This document shows, piece by piece, positions 1 to 7,390 of a stretch of 64,000 bases of DNA. The stretch is from Zunongwangia endophytica. GTDB lineage: Bacteria; Bacteroidota; Bacteroidia; Flavobacteriales; Flavobacteriaceae. Below the pieces are notes generated by a model that was given only the letters and a program-made list of their open reading frames with translations, was not told where the DNA came from and did no database searches. The DNA lies in NCBI RefSeq assembly GCF_030409505.1, contig NZ_JAUFPZ010000002.1:682001-746000 (forward strand), written 5' to 3'. Numbering within the stretch: the first letter of the stretch is position 1; every line of letters starts with the position of its first letter. The translations under genes and the position numbers were made by a program.

Positions 1-1464
1 CAAATTTCAGTGAGAGGTGGCGGTGGTAGCGTGGTTTATGGTACTGGTGCCATTGGAGGAAGTGTTCATCTAAATAATAGCTTATCTTTCAAAAAACAAC
101 AGCAAAATCATCTATTATTACGATACGGAAGTTTCAATACGCTGGATGCTCGTTATAATTTAAAGCTTGCCAGCGAAAAATGGAGTCTCAATTTAGCGAT
201 TTCCAGAAATAGCAGCGATAACGATTATGAGTATCCCGATGATCGAGGCAAAAACTTAAATGGAGAATTCTACAATACTTCAGCAAATGTAGCGCTGGGC
301 TATCGCTTTGATTCTAAAAATAGTTTAAAGCTTGTAAGTGAGGTCTATGATGGCGAACGTCATTTTTCAATAATTCGTCCTTCAGAAAATCGAACGAAAT
401 ATATAGATCGTTCTTATCGCAATTTGCTGCAATGGAATAGCGAATTCTCGAAATTTACGCAGGTTACTCGATTGGCGTTTATTGAAGAAAAATATAAGTA
501 TTTCGGAAATATAAAGAGCGAAAATTTCACCTTCGGAAATGCCCAATCTTATATTGCTAAATACGATTTAGGCTATGAAGTTTCTAACGATTTATTGCTG
601 AATGCCGTGATTCAGAATACTTATACGGAAGGGGAAGGCAGCAGCATCGAAAAAAATGAGCGAAACATTTTTTCAGCAGCATTTTTAATGAAACACGCGT
701 TGACTGAAAAAATTCAGTATGAAATAGGTATAAGAAAAGAATCTACTAATAATTATGATAGTCCGCTTTTGTATTCTTTTGGAGCTGATTATAAGATTAG
801 CGATTTCTACACCTTAAAATTTAATGGATCTCGAAACTTTAGGATTCCGACCTACAATGATCTTTACTGGGCGTCTTCCGGAAATCCAGATCTACATCCA
901 GAAACTTCAGACCAGGCAGAAATCGGCAATATTTTCAGTATTAAAAATATCGAATTTGGATTAACATTTTTCTACAATCAGGTAGAAGACATGATACGCT
1001 GGTTGCCGGGAGAAGGCGGAGTTTGGCGACCTATCAACGAAGATGAAGTACGTCTTTATGGTATCGAATCTTATGTAAATTGGCACAAAAAGCTTTCTAA
1101 AAACCAAGTGTTGCATGCTAATCTGAATTATGCGTATAACGTATCAGAAAATTCTGAAAATAATCGACAGTTGATGTATGTGCCATTTCACAAGTTGAAT
1201 GGAAACATAACCTACCAAATTAATCGATTTACGCCATCGCTTCAGTTTTTATATAACGGAAAGGTTTTTACAAGATCTGACCATAGTGATGAACTCGAGG
1301 GGTATTTTTTAACCAACCTCGGACTTTCTTACGCGATTGATAAAAGGCAGAATTGGCAGTTAGGCGGGAAAATAAATAACATTTTTAATACCGAATATCA
1401 AAATGTAGAGAGCCGGTGGATGCCGGGAATCAATTTTAATATATATCTAAATTTTAAATTTTAA
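1..1464 (+). CDS. TonB-dependent outer-membrane receptor, BtuB-like (5' truncated)
   Basis: The reading frame is open from base 1, so the start and the signal peptide lie upstream of the window. The visible protein begins inside the plug domain: the sequence VYGTGAIGGSVHLNN matches the conserved end of TonB-receptor plugs. The rest is alternating aromatic/polar strands of a 22-strand barrel, ending in NIYLNFKF with the C-terminal Phe typical of outer-membrane proteins. The late motif FNTEYQNVESRWMPG is like the end of BtuB/FepA-type receptors rather than SusC. A beta-propeller lipoprotein follows after 10 bp, the arrangement seen for cobalamin uptake (BtuB-BtuG) in Bacteroidota, so vitamin B12 or a similar corrinoid is the likely substrate. 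That substrate is inferred from context only; any cobalamin riboswitch would be outside the window. Confidence 0.85.
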   Translation, partial: QISVRGGGGSVVYGTGAIGGSVHLNNSLSFKKQQQNHLLLRYGSFNTLDARYNLKLASEKWSLNLAISRNSSDNDYEYPDDRGKNLNGEFYNTSANVALGYRFDSKNSLKLVSEVYDGERHFSIIRPSENRTKYIDRSYRNLLQWNSEFSKFTQVTRLAFIEEKYKYFGNIKSENFTFGNAQSYIAKYDLGYEVSNDLLLNAVIQNTYTEGEGSSIEKNERNIFSAAFLMKHALTEKIQYEIGIRKESTNNYDSPLLYSFGADYKISDFYTLKFNGSRNFRIPTYNDLYWASSGNPDLHPETSDQAEIGNIFSIKNIEFGLTFFYNQVEDMIRWLPGEGGVWRPINEDEVRLYGIESYVNWHKKLSKNQVLHANLNYAYNVSENSENNRQLMYVPFHKLNGNITYQINRFTPSLQFLYNGKVFTRSDHSDELEGYFLTNLGLSYAIDKRQNWQLGGKINNIFNTEYQNVESRWMPGINFNIYLNFKF

Positions 1465-1474
1465 TAGTTAACCA

Positions 1475-2551
1475 ATGAAAATGAACAAATTTTTAGCACT
1501 TGGAGCCATTGCTGGTTCTTTATTTTTTAGCTCTTGTAGCAGCGATGATGATTTTATTATCGACAGCGGTAATGGTAATGAAGAGCCTGTGGAAGAACCT
1601 GAAGAACCAGAAATTCTCCCTTATGAAGATGGTGTAATAGTTTTAAACGAAGGAAATATGGCTGCAGGATCTGTATCTTTTTTACATGAAGACTTAACTA
1701 CCGTAGAAAATAATGTTTTTGAAACAGTAAATTCTGATAAGGAGTTAGGTGGTTATTTACAGTCCATTTTTTTTTATGAGGATTTAGCCTACATTATTTC
1801 TAACGGCAGCAATCTAATTACTGTAGTAGATCGTAAGACTTTTGAATATAAGGGAGTTGTTGATAGTGGTTTAAATATTCCTTACTATGGAGTTGCTTAT
1901 AATGGAAAAGCTTATGTTTCTAACCTTGCAGGTTTTGATACCGGAGATGATGATTTTATTGCGGTAATCGATCTGGAGACATTAGAAGTAGAAGAAACAA
2001 TTATAGCAGGAACTTATCTTGATGAAGTTGAGGAAGAAAATGGACTTATTTATCTACAGGGATCTTCTTTTGGTAATGGAAATTCAATTCATGTTTTTGA
2101 TCCAGCCACTAATTCTATAAGCAATACATTTACTACGAATGGGGGTTTAAATTCTTTTGAAATTGAAGATAATCGTCTTTATGCTTTATCAAAAACTGAA
2201 CTTCAGGTATTTGATTTGGTTACTAATGAAGAAATCAGAACTATAAATTTCCCAGAAGAAATTACAAGTGCTCAAAATCTAGTGATTGAAGATGATACGA
2301 TTTATTTTACAGCGGTCGGGGCCGTTTATTCGATGGCAAAGGATGCAACGGATTTGCCTGAGACTAGTTTGTTTAGTTTAGATGGAGTAACAACACTATA
2401 CGGATTTGATGTAGAAGACGATATGATCTGGACTGGAGATGCAATAGATTACGTTTCAGCAGGTGTTGTGAGATTATATACTTTATCTGGAGATAAGAAG
2501 TATGAATTTACAGTTGGGTTATTGCCAAACAGCTTCTATTTTAACGATTAA
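1475..2551 (+). CDS. Surface beta-propeller lipoprotein (DUF5074/YncE-like, possible BtuG-type)
   Basis: 358 residues. It has a lipoprotein signal peptide (SLFFSSCSSDDD, lipid Cys near residue 21) followed by an Asp/Glu-rich segment that is typical of Bacteroidota lipoproteins exported to the cell surface. The remainder consists of repeated blade-like units with patterns such as ITVVDRKTFEYKGVVDSG and IHVFDPATNSI, as in YVTN/YncE seven-bladed propellers. It is 10 bp downstream of a BtuB-like receptor gene and is surely co-transcribed. In Bacteroides, a propeller lipoprotein of this kind (BtuG) captures cobalamin and caps BtuB. I infer an analogous substrate-capture role here. Alternative: a generic propeller partner of another TonB receptor. 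Confidence 0.75.
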   Translation: MKMNKFLALGAIAGSLFFSSCSSDDDFIIDSGNGNEEPVEEPEEPEILPYEDGVIVLNEGNMAAGSVSFLHEDLTTVENNVFETVNSDKELGGYLQSIFFYEDLAYIISNGSNLITVVDRKTFEYKGVVDSGLNIPYYGVAYNGKAYVSNLAGFDTGDDDFIAVIDLETLEVEETIIAGTYLDEVEEENGLIYLQGSSFGNGNSIHVFDPATNSISNTFTTNGGLNSFEIEDNRLYALSKTELQVFDLVTNEEIRTINFPEEITSAQNLVIEDDTIYFTAVGAVYSMAKDATDLPETSLFSLDGVTTLYGFDVEDDMIWTGDAIDYVSAGVVRLYTLSGDKKYEFTVGLLPNSFYFND

Positions 2552-2670
2552 CCTTTTTTGTACCCAATATTTAGAAAACTTTAATAATCTGTATAGAATT
2601 ATAATAAAAAGTTTTCGTTTTTAAATGGAATCTTAATAGTGAAAGCTAAAAGAGATTCTAATACCTATGA

Positions 2671-2695
2671 AAAAGCCCCGCATTACGGGGCTTTT
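2671..2695. terminator. Bidirectional intrinsic terminator
   Basis: A perfect 10-bp stem, AAAAGCCCCG / CGGGGCTTTT, with a 5-nt loop. It lies between the convergent propeller lipoprotein and S41 protease genes and has a T-run on both strands. Confidence 0.85.
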
Positions 2696-2723
2696 ATTAT
2701 TATAAGGGAAAGCTATCAGCTAA

Positions 2724-4184
2724 TTAATTGTTGATTCTGATACCCGGAACTTTATCGATATACATTCTTTTGTAATCAGGTTTTGAAGCACCGCGCTCTT
2801 TAAATTCCTGATAATTTATTTTCATTTTTTTAGCTGCAAAAGATTGCGCTTGTGAATTTCCAGTAATCTTGGCAATGGCTGCGGCTAAAAGCGGCTCAGA
2901 TGGATCGCCTAGAATACCAAAATTATCTAGTTCTTCAGCGATTTGTACATCTGGATCTATACCAGTATATGGAACCACAATATCATTTGCATTTACAGAT
3001 TCGTAAACTAAAGGTTGTATCGCATATGTATGATTAGGACTTGCATTTTGTCTTGAAAAATCTTCTGAATCATACAAAGTTACCGAAGCTTGCGATTTTC
3101 CAGTAGTTCTAGCGCCTATAGTTACAACATTTATGTATGGTTTTAATCCGTTAATTACTAATTCGCTCGCAGAAGCTGTGCTAGAAGTTCCTATAACATA
3201 GAGATTAGCTAAATTCAATTTATTGATGGCCACATTATCATCAATATTATCTGTAAAATAATCAAACAGGCGATCTGGATTGGTAGCTAAAAAGTAATTC
3301 TGATAACTGTCGTTCCATTGTTGCTTTGCAAAAATTTCACCGGTATTAGAACCTGTGATCATACTTGCTAAACGAGTCGCCGAGCTAACGCGACCACCGC
3401 CATTGTATCTTAAATCTAAAACTAGGTCGTCAATATTCTCCGATTTAAAATAAGCAAAAGCATCATTAAGTTCAGCATCAAAATCGGCAACAAAACTATT
3501 GTACATTAGATAGCCAATTTTCTTACCATCTACTTCTAGAACATCCTGAATCAGTATAGGATTTTCTGTAATTTCGGTAGTAGCAATGGTCACTTCTTCT
3601 CCGGTGTTTGATACTTCATTATCATTTATTTCTGCTATGGTAAATGTCACCGAAGGGCTTGATAGTAAAGAAGTATAATTATCCACATTTAAGGATTCTC
3701 CATTAACTTCAGTAAAAAGATCACCTCTTGCTATGGCAGTACCTTCTGCATTACTTCCGGGAATGATGTATCTTACGACACCAAAGAGATTATTGGAGTT
3801 TGAAAAGCGATACAATATATAATCAACTCCTGTAGTTTGCGAAATGCCACTAAAACTATTTTCTAACTCAATATAATCATCAGTAAGAAAACTAAATCTA
3901 TCTAATGGAATTGTAAGACTATCAAATAGTGCTTCTGGACTTGCGATGCTTCTTAAGTAATCTTCGTAGTCATCATTGTTGTCGAAATAATTATCTGCTA
4001 ATTCGGGTATACCAGATTTGTAAAGGTAAATTTCATTCATCCCGCGATAAATAAAGTCTCTTATTTCGACATTTTCAGGATTTGTAACTACATCGTCATC
4101 TATACTATCGTCCATATCATCAGAACAGGAGGTAAATAAAATACTACAAAGTAATGATGATAGAAATAAGCTTCTTATTTTCAT
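2724..4184 (-). CDS. S41 family C-terminal processing peptidase, lipoprotein
   Basis: 486 residues. The N-terminus is a lipoprotein signal (SILFTSCSDDMDD, Cys20) with an acidic stretch after the Cys. A PDZ-like region lies around residues 110-200 (GVVRYIIPGSNAEGTAIARGD, here a degenerate PDZ ligand groove) and the S41 core around 220-410. DLVLDLRYNGGG (about 252-264) is the family's hallmark. The catalytic dyad is visible as Ser in STASASE (about 338) and Lys in TTGKSQ (about 363). It should cleave C-terminal tails of periplasmic or surface proteins. It is divergent from an ECF sigma operon; a 126-bp intergenic region carries both promoters. Substrate unknown. Confidence 0.88.
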   Translation of the reverse strand: MKIRSLFLSSLLCSILFTSCSDDMDDSIDDDVVTNPENVEIRDFIYRGMNEIYLYKSGIPELADNYFDNNDDYEDYLRSIASPEALFDSLTIPLDRFSFLTDDYIELENSFSGISQTTGVDYILYRFSNSNNLFGVVRYIIPGSNAEGTAIARGDLFTEVNGESLNVDNYTSLLSSPSVTFTIAEINDNEVSNTGEEVTIATTEITENPILIQDVLEVDGKKIGYLMYNSFVADFDAELNDAFAYFKSENIDDLVLDLRYNGGGRVSSATRLASMITGSNTGEIFAKQQWNDSYQNYFLATNPDRLFDYFTDNIDDNVAINKLNLANLYVIGTSSTASASELVINGLKPYINVVTIGARTTGKSQASVTLYDSEDFSRQNASPNHTYAIQPLVYESVNANDIVVPYTGIDPDVQIAEELDNFGILGDPSEPLLAAAIAKITGNSQAQSFAAKKMKINYQEFKERGASKPDYKRMYIDKVPGIRINN

Positions 4185-4245
4185 ATATGTTTTTTAAGTA
4201 GGTAAAGTACTAAAATACTTTAAATTAATGTAAATAAATTTTTTT

Positions 4246-4272
4246 TGTAACAAAATAAATAGTTGTCCGTCG
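4246..4272 (+). promoter_or_regulatory. Putative ECF-sigma promoter (autoregulation)
   Basis: TGTAAC at 4246-4251 and CGTC at 4268-4271 are separated by 16 nt. This matches the -35 'AAC' / -10 'CGTC' pattern common to many ECF sigma promoters, and it lies 40 bp before the ECF sigma gene. It suggests that the operon is transcribed by its own sigma factor. This is pattern recognition only. Confidence 0.5.
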
Positions 4273-4310
4273 TAAGTATGAAGGGGTAGTTAAAACCAAC
4301 CATCAACCCA

Positions 4311-4820
4311 ATGAAAGAACGAAACTTTTTAAATATCATAAACCCTTTTAAGGATAAAATTTATCGTTTGGCCCTAAGATTGCTTACATCAAAGGAGGCA
4401 GCCCAGGATGCAACTCAGGATGTTATCATTAAATTATGGAACCAACACGATAAAATTAATGATTATGCGAATGTAGAAGCGTTTGCTATGACGGTCACCA
4501 AGAATTATTGTTATGATCAATTAAAGCTTAAGCAAAACAATAATCTTAGGATAGTACATACCAATTATGATAATAAAGAAATCTCTGGGCAAAGACAACT
4601 TGAACTTAAAGATGAAATGCAATGGATCGATGAAATTTTGAAAACCTTACCTGAGCAACAACAAGTAATCTTCCAGCTTAGAGATGTCGAGCAATATGAG
4701 TTTGAAGAGATTTGTAAAATTATGAAAATGAAAAATACAGCGGTAAGAGTAGCTCTTTCTCGCGCAAGAAAAAAAATAAAAGAAAGTCTTATAAAAAAAC
4801 ATAGCTATGGAATTGGATAG
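4311..4820 (+). CDS. ECF-type RNA polymerase sigma factor
   Basis: 169 residues, normal for an ECF (sigma-70 family group 4) factor. Region 2 is visible near residues 10-75 (FKDKIYRLALRLL, then AAQDATQDVIIKLW, the -10 recognition/core-binding helix). Region 4 is around 105-160 (LPEQQQVIFQLRD, EFEEICKIM, VALSRARKKIKE), a helix-turn-helix for the -35 element. No long extracytoplasmic extension. The stop overlaps the next gene by 14 bp, indicating translational coupling with an anti-sigma-like protein, then two DUF4252 proteins. The set is a common flavobacterial operon. The inducing signal is unknown. Confidence 0.93.
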   Translation: MKERNFLNIINPFKDKIYRLALRLLTSKEAAQDATQDVIIKLWNQHDKINDYANVEAFAMTVTKNYCYDQLKLKQNNNLRIVHTNYDNKEISGQRQLELKDEMQWIDEILKTLPEQQQVIFQLRDVEQYEFEEICKIMKMKNTAVRVALSRARKKIKESLIKKHSYGIG

Positions 4821-5268
4821 AATAGACGTACTCTTAAAAAAGTATGATGCAGCAGAAACGACCTTAGTTGAAGAAAAAGTGCTTCAGGATTATTTTGATA
4901 GTGCAGAGGTGGCAGAGCGCCATAAGCCTTATCAAATCATGTTTAGTTTTTCAGCATTGAGCAGAAAGGAAACTTCAGAAGTTACTCCCAACTTAAAAGC
5001 CAAAAAGCCAAAATCTAAATTGAAACCACAATCTTGGATGTATGCAGCAGCAATGATCGCTTTAATTTTCAGCATATTTTTCTTTCAGAATCAAAATTCT
5101 GACTTAGACTCAGAAAATCTAGGGCAGTTAACTGAAGAAGAAATGACGTATCAAAAAACAAAACAAACCCTACAAATGATTTCAAAATTAATGAATGAAG
5201 GTAAAGAAGATTTAAAATATTTAAAAGAGTTCAGTAATCCAACACAAAAAATAATCAGCAACAAATAA
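4807..5268 (+). CDS. Putative anti-sigma factor (single-pass membrane protein)
   Basis: 153 residues. A cytoplasmic N-terminal part (about 1-75) is followed by one transmembrane helix (about 78-94, WMYAAAMIALIFSIFFF) and a short periplasmic helical tail. It starts inside the last codons of the ECF sigma gene (14-bp overlap), the usual position of the cognate anti-sigma factor. I see no clear zinc-binding anti-sigma motif, so the role rests on position and topology. It would tether the sigma factor until an envelope signal releases it. Confidence 0.65.
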   Translation: MELDRIDVLLKKYDAAETTLVEEKVLQDYFDSAEVAERHKPYQIMFSFSALSRKETSEVTPNLKAKKPKSKLKPQSWMYAAAMIALIFSIFFFQNQNSDLDSENLGQLTEEEMTYQKTKQTLQMISKLMNEGKEDLKYLKEFSNPTQKIISNK

Positions 5269-5278
5269 CTCCAGAAAA

Positions 5279-5809
5279 ATGAAAAAAGTAATAATGATAA
5301 TAGCCATAATGGTGGCTCCGTTTTTGGCGCAATCACAAGACTTTGCCAAGTATGAAAACATGAAAGACGTCGATGCAATGGTAATGACCAGCAAGATGTT
5401 TAAGATGTTATCTAAGGTAGATTTAAGCAAAGGTGATCCCGAAGCTAAAAAGTATATGGATATGATCGAAAATCTTAGCGAAATAAGATTGTACAAATCA
5501 AATTCAACTTCTATTCGCAACCAAATGTCGAAAGATTTTGACAGCTACCTTAGTACAGGCTCATTGGACGAATTAATGCGGATTAAAGAATCTGGAAAAA
5601 ACATCAAATTCTATTCAAAATCAGATGGGAAGAACGATGATATCGTAAAAGAACTTTTGATGTTTATGGACGGAGATGAAGACGGAGAGCCAATTTCAGT
5701 AATTTTAAGAATTACTGGTAAAATCGATATTACTCAGTTATCAAAATTAACTTCCGATCTTAATGTTCCCGGTGCCGATCAATTGAAAAACGCAAAGTCT
5801 AAAAACTAA
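5279..5809 (+). CDS. DUF4252 domain-containing exported protein
   Basis: 176 residues, with a signal peptide (MKKVIMIIAIMVAPFLAQSQ, likely cut after Ala-Gln-Ser). The mature part has the DUF4252 look: an N-terminal helical segment (VDAMVMTSKMFKMLSKVD), then EIRLYKSN and a strand-rich second half ending GKIDITQLSKL. It lies 10 bp after the anti-sigma-like gene and 11 bp before a second DUF4252 gene. Function of the family is unknown; here it is part of an ECF-controlled envelope operon. Confidence 0.8.
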   Translation: MKKVIMIIAIMVAPFLAQSQDFAKYENMKDVDAMVMTSKMFKMLSKVDLSKGDPEAKKYMDMIENLSEIRLYKSNSTSIRNQMSKDFDSYLSTGSLDELMRIKESGKNIKFYSKSDGKNDDIVKELLMFMDGDEDGEPISVILRITGKIDITQLSKLTSDLNVPGADQLKNAKSKN

Positions 5810-5820
5810 AACAAAAAATT

Positions 5821-6447
5821 ATGAAAATCATCAAAACCATCAGTTTTATCGCTATAAGTCTTTTAATGTTGGCGTGTAACAACGAGAAAACATTACAAAA
5901 ATACTACGTAGAAAATCAGGAAGATAGTAAGTTTATCGCTATTGATATTCCTACCAGTCTTTTTGCAAAAGCCGATAATTTGGACCAGGATCAACGAGCA
6001 ACTTTAGAAAGTGTTCGTAAGATCAACGTACTTGCTTATCCTTTAAATGACGAGAATGATACTTTTGATACTGAAAAGACTGAGCTAGAAGAGATTCTTA
6101 GCAATGATCAATATCAATTGCTTATGAAATACGGAAGTAACGAAAGAAAAGGAGCACTATACTTTACAGGAGAAGAAGATGCAATAGATGAAATCGTAGC
6201 ATTTGGTTACGATAATGAACGCGGAATGGGAGTTGCAAGAATCTTAGGAAAGGATATGAACCCACAAAAAATCATTGATCTTGTAAACTCTCTGGATGCC
6301 GAAGATGTAAATATGGAAGGATTAAAAGGTCTGGCTAGTATGATGGGGAAACATTCTGATAATGTAAAAATTACGAAAGATTCAACAAAAGTAGAATCCG
6401 GTATTTCGATCGATGTAGAAGTAGATACATTAGCTACAGAAAATTAG
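5821..6447 (+). CDS. DUF4252 domain-containing lipoprotein
   Basis: 208 residues. A lipoprotein signal is present (ISLLMLACNNEK, lipid Cys near 19), followed by two DUF4252-like halves with INVLAYPLN and GARIL-type strands. It is a paralogue of the preceding gene (the same NLDxxD... IDLVNSL ending) but is lipidated where the first is periplasmic. The pair may act together. Last gene of the operon, followed by a strong terminator. Function unknown. Confidence 0.75.
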   Translation: MKIIKTISFIAISLLMLACNNEKTLQKYYVENQEDSKFIAIDIPTSLFAKADNLDQDQRATLESVRKINVLAYPLNDENDTFDTEKTELEEILSNDQYQLLMKYGSNERKGALYFTGEEDAIDEIVAFGYDNERGMGVARILGKDMNPQKIIDLVNSLDAEDVNMEGLKGLASMMGKHSDNVKITKDSTKVESGISIDVEVDTLATEN

Positions 6448-6470
6448 TTTACTGTTTAAATTTAGTTGAA

Positions 6471-6502
6471 GAAAGAGGGAATGCACTTGCATTCCCTCTT
6501 TC
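6471..6502. terminator. Strong intrinsic terminator
   Basis: 15-bp perfect inverted repeat: GAAAGAGGGAATGCA / TGCATTCCCTCTTTC with a CT loop, followed by TATTTTA. It separates the convergent DUF4252 operon and XRE gene. Confidence 0.85.
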
Positions 6503-6510
6503 TATTTTAG

Positions 6511-7158
6511 CTATTTAATAAAGTTGATTTTTATAAAAGATCTTAATTTTTCTTTGGAGTGAATTTTAAATGTATTGATTAATATTAGAAATACATTTAA
6601 AAGAATGATTCCACCCCAAATGTAATTAGTATTGATATCCAGGCTTGAATCGTAAGAATCAAACTCCAAGAGTTGCATTAGAGGAGATAATAATATTTTG
6701 AATAGTATATTATTAATAAAAAAGTAAGCCAAAAATGCAAAAATAGTCCAGGTAAGCTGAATATTAATAATTGTTTTAGAAAGCGCATCGATTCCTTCGA
6801 TCTGATCTTTCTTCCAAACCCACATGATAGAAGGTATAAAACAACTCAAAATTAAAACGACCGGTAATGTAGTGCCAAACCAAAAAACAAAAATCAGCGA
6901 AGATAGCGCCGAAAGATTTAAAGCTTTAAGGTATTGCAAATCGCTAAGGGACTTCGTGTTTTTAGAAAGTTTTTCAATAGGAATTTTTAAAGCTTCAGCC
7001 ACTTTTTTAAGAGAATCTGCATTTGACATACTATCATTATTTTCCATACGCTGAATAGTACGAATACTTAATCCTGAATGTTCAGCGAGTGCTTCCTGAG
7101 AAAAGCCTTTTTGGATTCTGAAATTTTTAATACGGCTTGATAAATTTTGATTTTCCAT
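6511..7158 (-). CDS. XRE-family HTH regulator with C-terminal membrane segments
   Basis: 215 residues. Residues 8-63 form an HTH_3 domain (IKNFRIQKGFSQEALAEHSG, then SIRTIQRMEN). From about residue 75 on there are four hydrophobic segments (LKALNLSALSSLIFVFWFG..., VVLILSCFIPSIMWVW, IQLTWTIFAFLAYFF, YIWGGIILLNVFLILIN). The fusion of a DNA-binding head with a small membrane domain is a known Bacteroidota arrangement, thought to sense membrane state, but the signal is not known. A phased array of GTCA repeats lies just upstream (7215-7292) and may be its operator. Confidence 0.85.
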   Translation of the reverse strand: MENQNLSSRIKNFRIQKGFSQEALAEHSGLSIRTIQRMENNDSMSNADSLKKVAEALKIPIEKLSKNTKSLSDLQYLKALNLSALSSLIFVFWFGTTLPVVLILSCFIPSIMWVWKKDQIEGIDALSKTIINIQLTWTIFAFLAYFFINNILFKILLSPLMQLLEFDSYDSSLDINTNYIWGGIILLNVFLILINTFKIHSKEKLRSFIKINFIK

Positions 7159-7214
7159 AATTGCTCGATTTTGATTGATTAAAAATTAACTCGATCATGA
7201 ATAAAAATTTACCA

Positions 7215-7292
7215 GTCAAAATCACGAAACCGCTGGTCATTTTCACGACAACTTACTGTCAACCTTACGTAATCATTATGACAAATAGTTTA
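7215..7292. promoter_or_regulatory. Array of four phased GTCA-type repeats
   Basis: GTCAAAATCACGA (7215), GTCATTTTCACGA (7236), GTCAACCTTACGT (7258) and a weaker GACAAATAGTTTA (7280). The starts are 21, 22 and 22 bp apart, two helical turns, so the copies lie on one DNA face. They sit 57 bp upstream of the XRE gene start. Likely an operator; LytTR-type regulators also use repeats with this spacing. Confidence 0.5.
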
Positions 7293-7390
7293 TGCTTAAT
7301 TAGTTTACAGTTTATATTTGTTGTTTTAGCGTCGTTTTTTTTTAGTTTAAATACTGATGGTTGAATAAAAATAAAGCCATTTGTGATATC

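Noticed and set aside
7313..7320. TATATTTG on the plus strand, a promoter -7 match
   Set aside because: It points into the 3' end of the DUF4139 gene and no plus-strand gene follows; AT-rich sequence gives such matches by chance.
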